This document shows positions 1 through 10,168 of a stretch of 64,000 nt of DNA, in pieces (position 1 is the first letter of the stretch; each line of letters opens with the position of its first letter). Source of the DNA: Modestobacter italicus (lineage in GTDB: Bacteria; Actinomycetota; Actinomycetes; Mycobacteriales; Geodermatophilaceae); NCBI RefSeq assembly GCF_000306785.1, contig NC_017955.1, positions 3,658,001 through 3,722,000 of the forward strand. Direction: 5' to 3'. The translations under genes and the position numbers were made by a program. The notes under the pieces were generated by a model that saw only the letters and a list, made by a program, of their open reading frames with translations, did no database searches and was not told where the DNA came from.

Positions 1-2
1 CC

Positions 3-1301
3 CGGCTGCAGCGCATCGTCGGCGACCTCGGGGGGGCGGGGAGTGCGGCAGTGCCCGCCGAGCAGGTCACCGAGGGGCTCGCGGAGCTGCTGGCCAGCTT
101 CCCGGTCTACCGGAGCTACCTGCCCGACGGCCGGGAGCACCTGGACGAGACGGTCGCCGCGGTCAAGCAGCGCCGCCCCGACCTGACCGCGGCCGTCGAC
201 GCCCTGCACCCGCTGCTGGGCACCGCCGGCACGGAGCTGGCCACCCGGTTCGAGCAGACCTCCGGGCCGGTCATGGCCAAGGGCGTGGAGGACAGCGCCT
301 ACTACCGGTGGGCGCGGTTCGTCGCGCTGAACGAGGTCGGCGGCGACCCGGCCCGGTTCGGGACGACGGTCGCGGGGTTCCACGCGGCGCAGCAGCACCG
401 GGCCGCGGTGAAGCCGGCGTCGATGACGACGCTGTCCACCCACGACACCAAGCGCAGCGAGGACGTGCGGGCGCGGCTCGCCGTGCTGGCCGAGCAGCCG
501 ACCGAGTGGGCGGAGCTGGTCCGCGAGCTGCTGGCCCGGCACCCGCTGGCCGACCGGTCGCTGGCGCACCTGGTGTGGCAGAACCTGGTCGGTGCGTGGC
601 CGCTGACCCGCGAGCGGGCGCACGCCTACGTCGAGAAGGCCGCCCGTGAGGCCGGCACCTCGACCACCTGGACCAACCCGGTGCAGGAGTTCGAGGACCA
701 GCTGCACGCGCTGGTCGACGCCGCCTTCGACGACCCGACGACGCACGCCGCGATCGAGGCGTTCGTCGCGCGCATCGCGCCGTCGGGGTACGCCAACTCG
801 CTGTCGCAGAAGCTGCTGCAGCTGACGATGCCCGGCGTCCCGGACGTCTACCAGGGCACCGAGCTGTGGGACTTCTCGCTGGTCGACCCGGACAACCGCC
901 GTCCGGTCGACTACGACCTGCGCCGCAGCCTGCTCGCCCGGCTGGACGAGGGCTGGGTGCCGCCGGTCGACGAGACCGGCGCGGCCAAGCTGCTGGTGGT
1001 CTCCCGGGTGCTGCGGCACCGGCGGGACCACCCGGAGGCCTTCGACGGGTACACCCCGCTCGAGGCCACCGGGGCGGCCGCGGACTCCGTCGTCGCCTTC
1101 GACCGCGGCGGGGTCGTCGCGGTGGCGACCCGGCTGCCGGTGCACCTCGCGGCCACCGGGTGGGGCGACACCGCGCTGCAGCTGCCGACCGGCGCCTGGC
1201 GGGACCTGCTCACCGGCGCGCGGGTGGTCTCCGCCGCCAACGGGGTCGCGCTGAGCGAGGTGCTCGCCCAGCTCCCGGTCGCCCTGCTCGTCCGCGGCTG
1301 A
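3..1301 (+). CDS. treY: Malto-oligosyltrehalose synthase, 3' part (5' end outside window)
   Basis: This is the C-terminal ~432 residues of TreY, the GH13-type enzyme that converts the reducing end of a maltodextrin into an internal trehalose unit in the cytoplasm. The frame is open to the window edge, so the start and the catalytic barrel residues lie upstream. Typical late TreY blocks are visible: VMAKGVEDSAYYR, TLSTHDTKRSEDVRARL and the MPGVPDVYQGTE segment, followed by a small beta domain. TreZ, the next enzyme of the TreY/TreZ pathway, lies on the same strand at 5116-6870, separated by an unrelated set of genes, which is unusual because the two are commonly adjacent. The identification is firm; only completeness is unknown. 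Confidence 0.93.
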   Translation, partial: RLQRIVGDLGGAGSAAVPAEQVTEGLAELLASFPVYRSYLPDGREHLDETVAAVKQRRPDLTAAVDALHPLLGTAGTELATRFEQTSGPVMAKGVEDSAYYRWARFVALNEVGGDPARFGTTVAGFHAAQQHRAAVKPASMTTLSTHDTKRSEDVRARLAVLAEQPTEWAELVRELLARHPLADRSLAHLVWQNLVGAWPLTRERAHAYVEKAAREAGTSTTWTNPVQEFEDQLHALVDAAFDDPTTHAAIEAFVARIAPSGYANSLSQKLLQLTMPGVPDVYQGTELWDFSLVDPDNRRPVDYDLRRSLLARLDEGWVPPVDETGAAKLLVVSRVLRHRRDHPEAFDGYTPLEATGAAADSVVAFDRGGVVAVATRLPVHLAATGWGDTALQLPTGAWRDLLTGARVVSAANGVALSEVLAQLPVALLVRG

Positions 1302-1304
1302 GAA

Positions 1305-1360
1305 GGGCCCCCTTCCTCCCCACCCTTCGCAGGTTCAGGGTGGGCCCCTGGAAGGGGGCC
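1305..1360 (+). terminator. Nested GC-rich hairpin after treY
   Basis: An outer stem GGCCCCCTTCC (1306-1316) pairs with GGAAGGGGGCC (1350-1360), and an inner stem CCCACCCT pairs with AGGGTGGG. It starts four bases after the treY stop. There is no T-run, as is usual for high-GC actinobacterial terminators. It could also be a dispersed palindromic repeat. Confidence 0.6.
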
Positions 1361-1575
1361 GCTCCAGCACGTCACGGAGCGCGCGGTGGTGGCTGTGGGG
1401 GATCCCACATCAACAGAGTGTCAGGGGCCGGGGACCCGCAGCTGTCCCCGGCCCGGCCTGTCGGGGGTCGTCGTGGTCCGGGTGTCGGAGCGCGGCTGAC
1501 TCGGGAAGCGAGACCCGCAGGTCTCGCTTACCGTTCTCGACGTCCCGGGCCGCACTGGCCGGGCACGAGGCGCCG

Positions 1576-3391
<1,816 letters not shown>

Positions 3392-3535
3392 CGCGCACCC
3401 CCTCGCTCTCGTCCTGCCCGTACCGACCCCGCGGGACGCCGGAACTGGTCGGTGCCGGCGAGCCCAGATCCCGCTGCGCCCGGTGTCAGTCCTGGTAGCG
3501 CGGGCACCCGGTCCGCGCAGAACGGAGACGACACC

Positions 3536-4267
3536 ATGTCGACGCACGAGGACCCCGTCCGCGACCGCACCGTCCTGGTCACCGGCGCCGGCCGGGGCAT
3601 CGGAGCCGCCCTGGTCGAGGAGCTGCTGCGGCGGGGCGCGCGCCGCGTCCACGCCGGCACCCGGGGCCGGCTGGTCCACCCCGACCCCCGCGTCTCGGCC
3701 CTGCGCCTCGACGTGACCGACCACGCCGAGGTCCGGGCGGCGGCCCGGGCGCTGGACACCCTCGACGTGCTGGTCAACAACGCCGGGGTGTCGCTGCCCG
3801 GCGAGCTCGGGGACGAGGAGCTCCTCGCCCGACACCTGGCGGTCAACCTCCTCGGGCCGCTCGCGGTCACCGAGGCGTTCCTGCCGCAGCTCACCCGGTC
3901 CCGCGGGCGGGTCGTCAACGTCCTGTCCGTGGCGGCGCTGGCGTCCGTGCCGGTCCTCCCCGCCTACTCGATCTCCAAGGCGGCCGCCTTCTCCCTCACC
4001 CAGTCGCAGCGGACGCTCCTCGCGCTGCGCGGGATCACGGTGCACGCCGTCCTCGCCGGTCCGGTGGACACCGACATGACCCGCGACCTCGACGTCCCCA
4101 AGGCCACGGCCGCGTCGGTGGCGCGGGCGCTGCTCGACGGGGTCGCCGCCGGGGAGGAGGAAGTGTTCCCCGACCCGTTCTCCCGGTCGCTGGCCCCGGG
4201 CTGGGCGGACGGCCCGGTCAAGCAGCTCGAGCGGGCGAACGCCGCGATGCTGGGGGCCCGGCGGTGA
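3536..4267 (+). CDS. SDR family oxidoreductase
   Basis: A 243-residue short-chain dehydrogenase/reductase. The cofactor site TGAGRGIG lies near residue 15, the NNAG motif (VLVNNAGVSLPG) near 80, the catalytic Ser is in the NVLSVAALASVP stretch, and YSISK supplies Tyr and Lys. The length is normal for classical SDRs. The substrate cannot be told from sequence. The ATG follows an ACGGAGACG site. Its stop overlaps the start of the next SDR by four bases, so the two are co-translated. The unit diverges from the ECF sigma gene. Confidence 0.9.
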   Translation: MSTHEDPVRDRTVLVTGAGRGIGAALVEELLRRGARRVHAGTRGRLVHPDPRVSALRLDVTDHAEVRAAARALDTLDVLVNNAGVSLPGELGDEELLARHLAVNLLGPLAVTEAFLPQLTRSRGRVVNVLSVAALASVPVLPAYSISKAAAFSLTQSQRTLLALRGITVHAVLAGPVDTDMTRDLDVPKATAASVARALLDGVAAGEEEVFPDPFSRSLAPGWADGPVKQLERANAAMLGARR

Positions 4268-4998
4268 CCGGCGACCTGGCGGGCACGACCGCCCTCGTCG
4301 TCGGGGCCGGCCGGGGCCTCGGCCACGGCATCGCCGCGGCGCTGGCCGGGGCCGGGAGCGCGGTGACCGGCATCAGCCGGCGCCCTCCCGCCCGGCCGAC
4401 CCCCGGCGTCCACCACGAGCAGGCGGACGCCGCCGACCCCGCGGGCGCCGACCGGCTGCTCGACCAGCACCAGCCGGACGTCCTCGTGCTCGTCGCCGGA
4501 GCCGGCCCGGTGCTCCGCCCGCTGCAGGAGCAGACGTGGGAGACGTTCTCGGTGAACTGGCACGCCGACGTCCGGATCGCCTTCACCTGGCTGCGCGCGG
4601 CCCTCCTCCGGCCGATGCCCCGCGGCGGCCGCGTGGTGGTCCTCAGCAGCGGGGCCGCGCTGGCCGGCTCGCCGCTGAGCGGCGGGTACGCCGGGGCGAA
4701 GGCCACCCAGCGGCTGATCACCGGCTACGCGCAGGAGGAGTCCGACCGCGCGGGCCTGGGTCTCGCGTTCACCGCCGTGCTCCCCCGGCTGACCCCGGCC
4801 ACCGAGCTCGGCGCCGCGGCCGTCGCGGCGTACGTGGCGCGCACCGGCCTGCCCGAGGATGAGTACCTGCGCCGGCTGGGGGGCGTGCTGACGCCGGAGG
4901 GCACCGGTGCCGCCGTCGTCTCGCTGCTGACCACCGCGACCGGCGACCTGGCGCCGGCGTACGTGTTGGGGGCCGCCGGGCTCGATCCGCTCCGGTGA
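4264..4998 (+). CDS. SDR family oxidoreductase, second of a coupled pair
   Basis: A 244-residue SDR-fold protein starting at a GTG that overlaps the previous stop. It has a VGAGRGLGHG cofactor loop, a VLVAGAG segment in place of the usual NNAG, and LSSGAALAGSPLSGGYAGAK, which keeps Ser, Tyr and Lys of the catalytic set. The C-terminal half is shorter and more Ala-rich than in classical members. It may act on the same pathway as, or pair with, the upstream SDR. The substrate is unknown. Confidence 0.85.
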   Translation: MTGDLAGTTALVVGAGRGLGHGIAAALAGAGSAVTGISRRPPARPTPGVHHEQADAADPAGADRLLDQHQPDVLVLVAGAGPVLRPLQEQTWETFSVNWHADVRIAFTWLRAALLRPMPRGGRVVVLSSGAALAGSPLSGGYAGAKATQRLITGYAQEESDRAGLGLAFTAVLPRLTPATELGAAAVAAYVARTGLPEDEYLRRLGGVLTPEGTGAAVVSLLTTATGDLAPAYVLGAAGLDPLR

Positions 4999-5115
4999 GC
5001 ACGGGCGGCGCGGGGTTCACCGGCCGACGGTTGACCGCAGCGGCTCGGGGCATGATCCCGCTGCCGCCGGGGTCGCCGGCCGGCCCAGCACCCGCACCGC
5101 CCAGGAGGCCCCTGC

Positions 5116-6870
5116 ATGTCCGAGCCCGTCGAGTTCTCCGTCTGGGCGCCGCTGCCAGAGCGGGTACGCGTGACCGTCGACGGCACGGTGCACGACATGC
5201 AGCGGGACGACGCGGGGTGGTGGCGCGCCACCGTCGACGCCTCCCCGGAGGCCGACTACGGCTTCCTGCTCGACGACACCGAGCCCGCCCGCCCCGACCC
5301 GCGCTCGCGCCGGCAGCCCGACGGCGTGCACGGCCTGTCCCGCCGCTTCGACCCGCGGGCCCACCGCTGGGGCGACGGCGCCTGGACCGGCCGGCCGCTG
5401 GCCGGCGGCGTCGTCTACGAGCTGCACCTGGGCACCTTCACCACCGAGGGCACGCTCGACGCCGCCGCCCGCAACCTCGACCACCTGGTCGACCTCGGCA
5501 TCGACTTCGTCGAGCTGCTGCCGGTCAACGCGTTCAACGGCACCCACAACTGGGGCTACGACGGCGTCGCCTGGTACGCCGTCCAGGAGAGCTACGGCGG
5601 CCCGGCCGCCTACCAGCGCTTCGTGGACGCCTGCCACCAGCGCGGCCTCGGGGTCATCCAGGACGTCGTCTACAACCACCTCGGCCCGTCCGGGAACTAC
5701 CTGCCGGAGTTCTTCCCCATCTTCGCCGAGGGCGGGGCGAACAGCTGGGGCAACTCGATCAACCTGTCCGGGCCGGACTCCGACGAGGTGCGCCGCTACA
5801 TCATCGACAACGCGCTGATGTGGCTGCGGGACATGCACGTCGACGGGCTGCGGCTGGACGCGGTGCACGCGCTGGTCGACGAGCGGGCCACCCACGTGCT
5901 CGAGGAGATGGCCGCGGAGGTGGAGAAGCTCTCGGTGGCCGAGGGCCGCCCGCTGACGTTGATCGCCGAGAGCGACCTCAACGACCCGAGCATGGTGACC
6001 CCGCGGGTGGCCGGCGGGAAGGGCCTGGACGCGCAGTGGAGCGACGACTTCCACCACTCGCTGCACACCCAGCTCACCGGCGAGGCCCAGGGCTACTACG
6101 CCGACTTCGCCGCCGGCGGCCTCGGCGGCCTGGCCAAGGTGCTCACCGGCGCCTACTTCCACGCCGGGGACTGGTCCAGCTTCCGCCGGCGGCACCACGG
6201 CCGGCCGGTCGACACGACCTCGCTGCCCGGCTGGAAGTTCCTGGGCTACCTGCAGGACCACGACCAGATCGGCAACCGCGCGGTCGGCGACCGGATCTCG
6301 GCCACCCTCTCCCCCGGCCTGCTGGGCGTCGGCGCGACGCTGGTGCTCACCAGCCCGTTCACGCCGATGCTCTTCATGGGCGAGGAGTGGGGCGCCTCCA
6401 CGCCGTGGCAGTTCTTCACCAGCCACCCGGAGCCGGAGTTGGGCCGGGCGACCGCCGAGGGCCGGATCGGTGAGTTCGCCGAGCACGGCTGGGACGCCGC
6501 CGTCGTCCCGGACCCGCAGGACCCGGAGACGTTCACCCGCTCCAAGCTGGACTGGTCGGAGCTGACCGAGGAGCCGCACGCCCACCTGCTCGCGGTGCAC
6601 CGGGCGCTCATCGCGCTGCGGCACGCGCACCCCGACCTGGTCGACCCCGACCTGACCGCGATGGCCTGCAGCTGGGACGACGCCGACCGCTGGCTCGTCG
6701 TCCACCGCGGGTCGCTGCGGGTGGTGGCCAACCTGTCCGACTCCGCCCGCGAGGTCGACCTGGACGTGCCGGCCCGGGACGTGCTGTTCACCAGCGGGGA
6801 GCTGCCCGAGCTCGACGGCGCGCAGGTCACGGTGCCGGCCGAGACGGCCGTGGTCCTCTCCACCCGCTGA
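5116..6870 (+). CDS. treZ: Malto-oligosyltrehalose trehalohydrolase
   Basis: A 584-residue GH13 enzyme that cleaves trehalose from maltooligosyl-trehalose made by TreY. An N-terminal CBM48-like beta domain (FSVWAPLPERVRVTVDG) precedes the barrel. Catalytic residues are visible: Asp248 in DGLRLDAVHAL, Glu285 in LIAESDLND and the transition-state pair His382-Asp383 in LQDHDQIGNR. The family block LPVNAFNGTHNWGYDG is present, and the length is typical. The ATG follows CCCAGGAGGCCCCTGC, a strong ribosome binding site. The RibD-like reductase gene follows one base after the stop, so they are probably co-transcribed although functionally unrelated. Confidence 0.96.
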   Translation: MSEPVEFSVWAPLPERVRVTVDGTVHDMQRDDAGWWRATVDASPEADYGFLLDDTEPARPDPRSRRQPDGVHGLSRRFDPRAHRWGDGAWTGRPLAGGVVYELHLGTFTTEGTLDAAARNLDHLVDLGIDFVELLPVNAFNGTHNWGYDGVAWYAVQESYGGPAAYQRFVDACHQRGLGVIQDVVYNHLGPSGNYLPEFFPIFAEGGANSWGNSINLSGPDSDEVRRYIIDNALMWLRDMHVDGLRLDAVHALVDERATHVLEEMAAEVEKLSVAEGRPLTLIAESDLNDPSMVTPRVAGGKGLDAQWSDDFHHSLHTQLTGEAQGYYADFAAGGLGGLAKVLTGAYFHAGDWSSFRRRHHGRPVDTTSLPGWKFLGYLQDHDQIGNRAVGDRISATLSPGLLGVGATLVLTSPFTPMLFMGEEWGASTPWQFFTSHPEPELGRATAEGRIGEFAEHGWDAAVVPDPQDPETFTRSKLDWSELTEEPHAHLLAVHRALIALRHAHPDLVDPDLTAMACSWDDADRWLVVHRGSLRVVANLSDSAREVDLDVPARDVLFTSGELPELDGAQVTVPAETAVVLSTR

Positions 6871-6871
6871 C

Positions 6872-7612
6872 GTGCGGCGACTGCTCCCCGCCGCTGACGG
6901 CGCGGACCTCGACGACGCCGGGCTGGCCGACGCCTACCGGGTGCCGGCCGGCCGGCACCTGCGGGTCAACTTCGTCGCGGCGCTCGACGGCGCGATCAGC
7001 GTCGAGGGGCGCAGCGGCGGGCTCGGCTCGGCCGGTGACCGCCGGGTGTTCCGGGTGCTGCGCGCCCTGGCCGACGCCGTCCTGGTGGGGGCCGGCACGG
7101 CGGCGGCGGAGGGGTACCGGCCGATCACCGCGGACTCGGCGGTCGGGCGGCTGCGGGCCGAGCTCGGCCGGCCGGCGGTCGCCCCGGTCGTCATCGTGTC
7201 CCGCCGGGCGTCGCTGGACCCGGCCGACCAGCTGGTCACCGGCGCCGTCACGCCGACGCACCTGGTGACCTGCGCGGCCGCCGACGGGGAACGCCGCGCT
7301 GCGCTGACCGCGGCCGGGGTCCGGGTGCACGTGCACGGCGAGGACGACGTCGACCTGCCCGCAGCTCTGGCCGCGCTCGCCGACCTCGGCCTCGGGCAGG
7401 TGCTCTGCGAGGGCGGACCGTCGCTGTTCCAGGCGGCGCTGGCCGCCGGCGTCGTCGACGAGCTCGACCTCACGATCGCCCCGCTGCTGGTCGGCGGCGG
7501 GCCCGGGCTGCTGACTCGCGCACTGCCCGACCCTGCCCGGGCGGAGCTGCTGCAGGTGCTCGGCGAGGACGACGTCCTGTTCACCCGCTACGGGCTGCGA
7601 GCCCCCCGCTGA
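6872..7612 (+). CDS. RibD C-terminal domain (pyrimidine reductase family) protein
   Basis: A 246-residue stand-alone reductase of the dihydrofolate reductase/RibD C-terminal superfamily. Visible blocks are LRVNFVAALDGAIS near the N-terminus, the NAD(P)H-binding DAVLVGAGTAAAEGYRP near residue 70, QVLCEGGPSLFQAAL near 175 and a DLTIAPLLVGGG strand near 200. In RibD this domain reduces the ribosylamino-pyrimidine of riboflavin synthesis; stand-alone actinobacterial copies have uncertain substrates. The GTG start lies one base after treZ. The 3' end overlaps the minus-strand VOC gene tail to tail by 25 bases, and part of it is duplicated at 8379-8490. Confidence 0.88.
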   Translation: MRRLLPAADGADLDDAGLADAYRVPAGRHLRVNFVAALDGAISVEGRSGGLGSAGDRRVFRVLRALADAVLVGAGTAAAEGYRPITADSAVGRLRAELGRPAVAPVVIVSRRASLDPADQLVTGAVTPTHLVTCAAADGERRAALTAAGVRVHVHGEDDVDLPAALAALADLGLGQVLCEGGPSLFQAALAAGVVDELDLTIAPLLVGGGPGLLTRALPDPARAELLQVLGEDDVLFTRYGLRAPR

Positions 7613-8319
7613 AGCACGGCTCGGAGCTCCGCTGCCTGCCGGCGCGCCGTCGTGCTGTCGCGGTCGTCCGGCAGCACCAACCCGTCGAGCTCGTCGAGCG
7701 CCGCGGTCGCCGTGGCCGGGTCGTCGACGCCGAGGGCCACCTCCGCCAGGTAGGCCAGCGCCTCGGCACGCTCGGTCGACGCCGGCTCCCCCGCCGCCCT
7801 GCGCAGTGCTCCGGAGAGGACCTTGACCGCTTGGGCGAGGTCTCCCTTGGAGTCGGCGAGCACCACCGCGTCGGCGAGGCTGCGGCCGAGCCGGCTCTCC
7901 TCCCCTGCGCCGTCCGGCAGCTCGCCGGCCCGGTCCGCGAGCACCCGGATCCAGTTGCCGCTGGGGTCGACGAGGGAGAAGCCGGTGTGGCCGTCGGCGT
8001 TCTTCCGCCGCCGCGGCCGGGTGATCCGGGGGAACCCGCGGAACGGCACGGACCCGTAGCGGCTGCGCAGGCCCGCGGCGAAGGCGTCGAACAGCGCGCC
8101 GGGGTCGGGCACCAGGACCAGGCAGCTGCCGTAGGAGTCCACGGCCCGGAAGTCGGGCAGGCCGAAGTAGTGCAGGTGCAGGTCCTCCCGGCGCAGTGCC
8201 AGGTAGAGGTTCGGCTTCAGTTGCCGGTACGTCGTCTCGAAGCCGAGACAGCCGGAGAAGTCGGCCATCTCGTCGATCGAGGCGCAGGGCAGCAGCGGGA
8301 CCGTCCGCTCTCCGGTCAT
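7588..8319 (-). CDS. VOC-family (bleomycin resistance-like) protein with C-terminal helical extension
   Basis: A 243-residue protein. Residues 1-125 look like a single glyoxalase/bleomycin-resistance (VOC) module: VPLLPCASIDEMADFSGCLG, LHLHYFGLPDF and a TGFSLVDPSGNWIRVL ending typical of the second beta-alpha-beta repeat. The remaining ~115 residues are Ala/Leu-rich helices resembling a TPR-like tail (AEALAYLAEVALGVDDPATA), unusual for the family. The ATG at 8319 is chosen because the module begins there. The gene sits backwards between the RibD-like gene and a stub of that gene's 3' end. Confidence 0.8.
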   Translation of the reverse strand: MTGERTVPLLPCASIDEMADFSGCLGFETTYRQLKPNLYLALRREDLHLHYFGLPDFRAVDSYGSCLVLVPDPGALFDAFAAGLRSRYGSVPFRGFPRITRPRRRKNADGHTGFSLVDPSGNWIRVLADRAGELPDGAGEESRLGRSLADAVVLADSKGDLAQAVKVLSGALRRAAGEPASTERAEALAYLAEVALGVDDPATATAALDELDGLVLPDDRDSTTARRQAAELRAVLQRGARSP

Positions 8320-8378
8320 CCCCGCAGCCAAGCACCTGGCCGGTCCGCGTGGACGGCACGGCGGCGCCGCTCGGCGTC

Positions 8379-8490
8379 CGCCCCGCTGCTGGTCGGCGGC
8401 GGGCCGGGGTCGCTGCCCGGCGACCTGCCCGTCGCCGCACGAGCGGAGCTCCCGCCGGTCCTCGTCACCCGTCACGCCGTGAGCCGGTGA
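8379..8490 (+). pseudogene. 3' stub of a second RibD-like reductase
   Basis: The translated stub (APLLVGGGPGSLPG, then ARAELPPVLVTRHAVSR) matches the last 40 or so residues of the reductase at 6872-7612, and the first 27 bases (8379-8405) are identical to 7477-7503. Nothing of the N-terminal three quarters precedes it. Its stop overlaps the GTG of the NUDIX gene by four bases, like an operon junction that has been preserved. Confidence 0.75.
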
Positions 8491-9098
8491 GCGGGCCCGT
8501 CGGAGTGGGTCGCGACGTGGCAGCGGCGCGGGTCGCCGGCTTCGCCCGGCGGGCGGTGGACCGGCCCGACCTCCGGCACGCCGGGGTGGCGGTCTGCGTC
8601 ACCGAGGACGACGGGCGGGAGTGCCTGCTGGTCACCCGCCGCGCGGCCGGGCTGCGGGCCCACGCCGGCCAGTGGGCGCTGCCCGGCGGCCGCATCGAGG
8701 CCGGGGAGACCGCGGTGGACGGCGCACTGCGGGAGCTGCACGAGGAGGTCGGTCTGGTCCTCGGCCCGGACGCCGTCCTCGGGCTGCTCGACGACTACGT
8801 GACCCGCTCGGGCTACGTGATCACCCCGGTGGTCTGCTGGGCGGGGCCACCCGGGGAGCTGACCCCGGCCGAGGCGGAGGTCGCCGCCGTCCACCAGGTG
8901 CCGCTGGCCGACCTCGACGTCCCGCCCCGCTTCACCCGCATCCCCGAGTCGACGGCACCGGTCGTCGCGCTGCCGCTGCTCGGCGGCCTGGTGCACGCGC
9001 CCACGGCCGCGATCGTCCACCAGTTCTGCCAGGTGGCGTGCCACGGGATCCCCACCCGGGTGGCGCACCTGGAGCAGCCCGTCTTCGCCTGGCGGTGA
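8487..9098 (+). CDS. NUDIX hydrolase
   Basis: A 203-residue NUDIX protein hydrolysing nucleoside-diphosphate-linked substrates; CoA-pyrophosphatase-like members look similar. The Nudix box begins at Gly68: GRIEAGETAVDGAL then RELHEEVGL, complete with the metal-binding RExxEE. Upstream, LLVTRRAAGLRAHAGQWALPGG is the usual beta strand and loop. The GTG at 8487 is chosen because it overlaps the stop of the reductase stub in the GTGA fashion of coupled genes; a later GTG at 8505 is possible. Confidence 0.88.
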   Translation: MSGPVGVGRDVAAARVAGFARRAVDRPDLRHAGVAVCVTEDDGRECLLVTRRAAGLRAHAGQWALPGGRIEAGETAVDGALRELHEEVGLVLGPDAVLGLLDDYVTRSGYVITPVVCWAGPPGELTPAEAEVAAVHQVPLADLDVPPRFTRIPESTAPVVALPLLGGLVHAPTAAIVHQFCQVACHGIPTRVAHLEQPVFAWR

Positions 9099-9123
9099 GC
9101 GCGGCGGGCGCTACGGTCCGGCC

Positions 9124-10164
9124 ATGACGCCCGCCACGGTGGTCCTGCCGCTCGACGTCCCGGGGGGCGCGCTGTCGGGGGTGGCCGAGGCCGCGCGGTC
9201 CGTGGAGGACGCGGGTCTCGACGGCGTCACCTCCGCCGAGCTCACCTCGGACCCGATGCTGCAGCTCACGGTCGCCGCCGGTGCGACATCGCGGATCGGC
9301 CTCGGCACCAACATCCTGGTCGCGTTTGCGCGCTCCCCCATGACGCTGGCGGTGCAGGCCCGCGCGCTGCAGGACTACAGCCAGGGGCGGCTGGTGCTCG
9401 GGCTGGGCAGCCAGATCAGGCCGCACATCGAGCGGCGCTTCTCGATGCCGTGGAGCTCCCCGGCCGCGCGGATGGCGGAGTTCGTCACGGCGCTGCGCAC
9501 CATCTGGGCGGCCTGGGCGACCGGCGAGCAGCTCGACTTCCGGGGCATGTTCTACCGGCACACCCTGATGACGCCGATGTTCACCCCGCCGACCCTCTCC
9601 CCCGACCCGGAGGTGCTCCTCGCCGGGGTCGGCCCGCGGATGACCGAGACGGCGGGCGCGGTCGCCGACGGGCTGCTCGTGCACCCGTTCACCACCGAGC
9701 GCTACCTGCGCGAGGTGAGCCTCCCCGCGCTGGCGCGCGGTGCGGCCGGGCGCACCGGCTCGCCCGCTTCGCAGGTCGTCGACTCCACCTTCCTCGTCAC
9801 CGGCCGCACCGAGGAGGAGCTCGCCGCCTCGACCCGGGCGGTCCGCCAGCAGCTGGCCTTCTACGGCTCGACGCCGGCCTACCGCCCGGTCCTCGACCTG
9901 CACGGCTGGGGCGACCTCGGCGACGAGCTGAACCGGCTGTCCCGGACCCGGGCGGACGACCGGTGGACCACCATGGGCGAGCTCGTCGACGACGAGGTCC
10001 TGCAGACCTTCGCCGTCGTCGGCGAGCCGGGGACCGTGGCGGCTCGGCTGGCCGAGCGGGGAGCCGGTGTCGTGACCCGCTTCGCCGTGAACGGCGTGGG
10101 CGTGCCCGACCGGGAGCTGCTCCTGCAGATCGCCACCGACGTCAAGCGCCTGACGTCCGGCTGA
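9124..10164 (+). CDS. LLM-class F420-dependent oxidoreductase (TIGR03617-like)
   Basis: A 346-residue luciferase-like TIM-barrel protein. Family landmarks are DGVTSAELTSDPMLQL near the N-terminus, RIGLGTNILVAFARSPMTLA, LGLGSQIRPHIERRF and VLLAGVGPRMTETAGAVADG. Such enzymes use F420 or FMN, and actinobacterial members are mostly F420-dependent hydride transfer enzymes of unknown substrate. The ATG lies 25 bases after the NUDIX gene on the same strand. It converges with the hydrolase gene, with only four bases between the stops. Confidence 0.88.
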   Translation: MTPATVVLPLDVPGGALSGVAEAARSVEDAGLDGVTSAELTSDPMLQLTVAAGATSRIGLGTNILVAFARSPMTLAVQARALQDYSQGRLVLGLGSQIRPHIERRFSMPWSSPAARMAEFVTALRTIWAAWATGEQLDFRGMFYRHTLMTPMFTPPTLSPDPEVLLAGVGPRMTETAGAVADGLLVHPFTTERYLREVSLPALARGAAGRTGSPASQVVDSTFLVTGRTEEELAASTRAVRQQLAFYGSTPAYRPVLDLHGWGDLGDELNRLSRTRADDRWTTMGELVDDEVLQTFAVVGEPGTVAARLAERGAGVVTRFAVNGVGVPDRELLLQIATDVKRLTSG

Positions 10165-10168
10165 CCGG

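Noticed and set aside
5017-6705. Long minus-strand open frame (562 codons) opposite treZ
   Set aside because: It mirrors treZ, has Arg/Gly/Val-biased composition typical of antisense frames in GC-rich DNA, and no family sequence.
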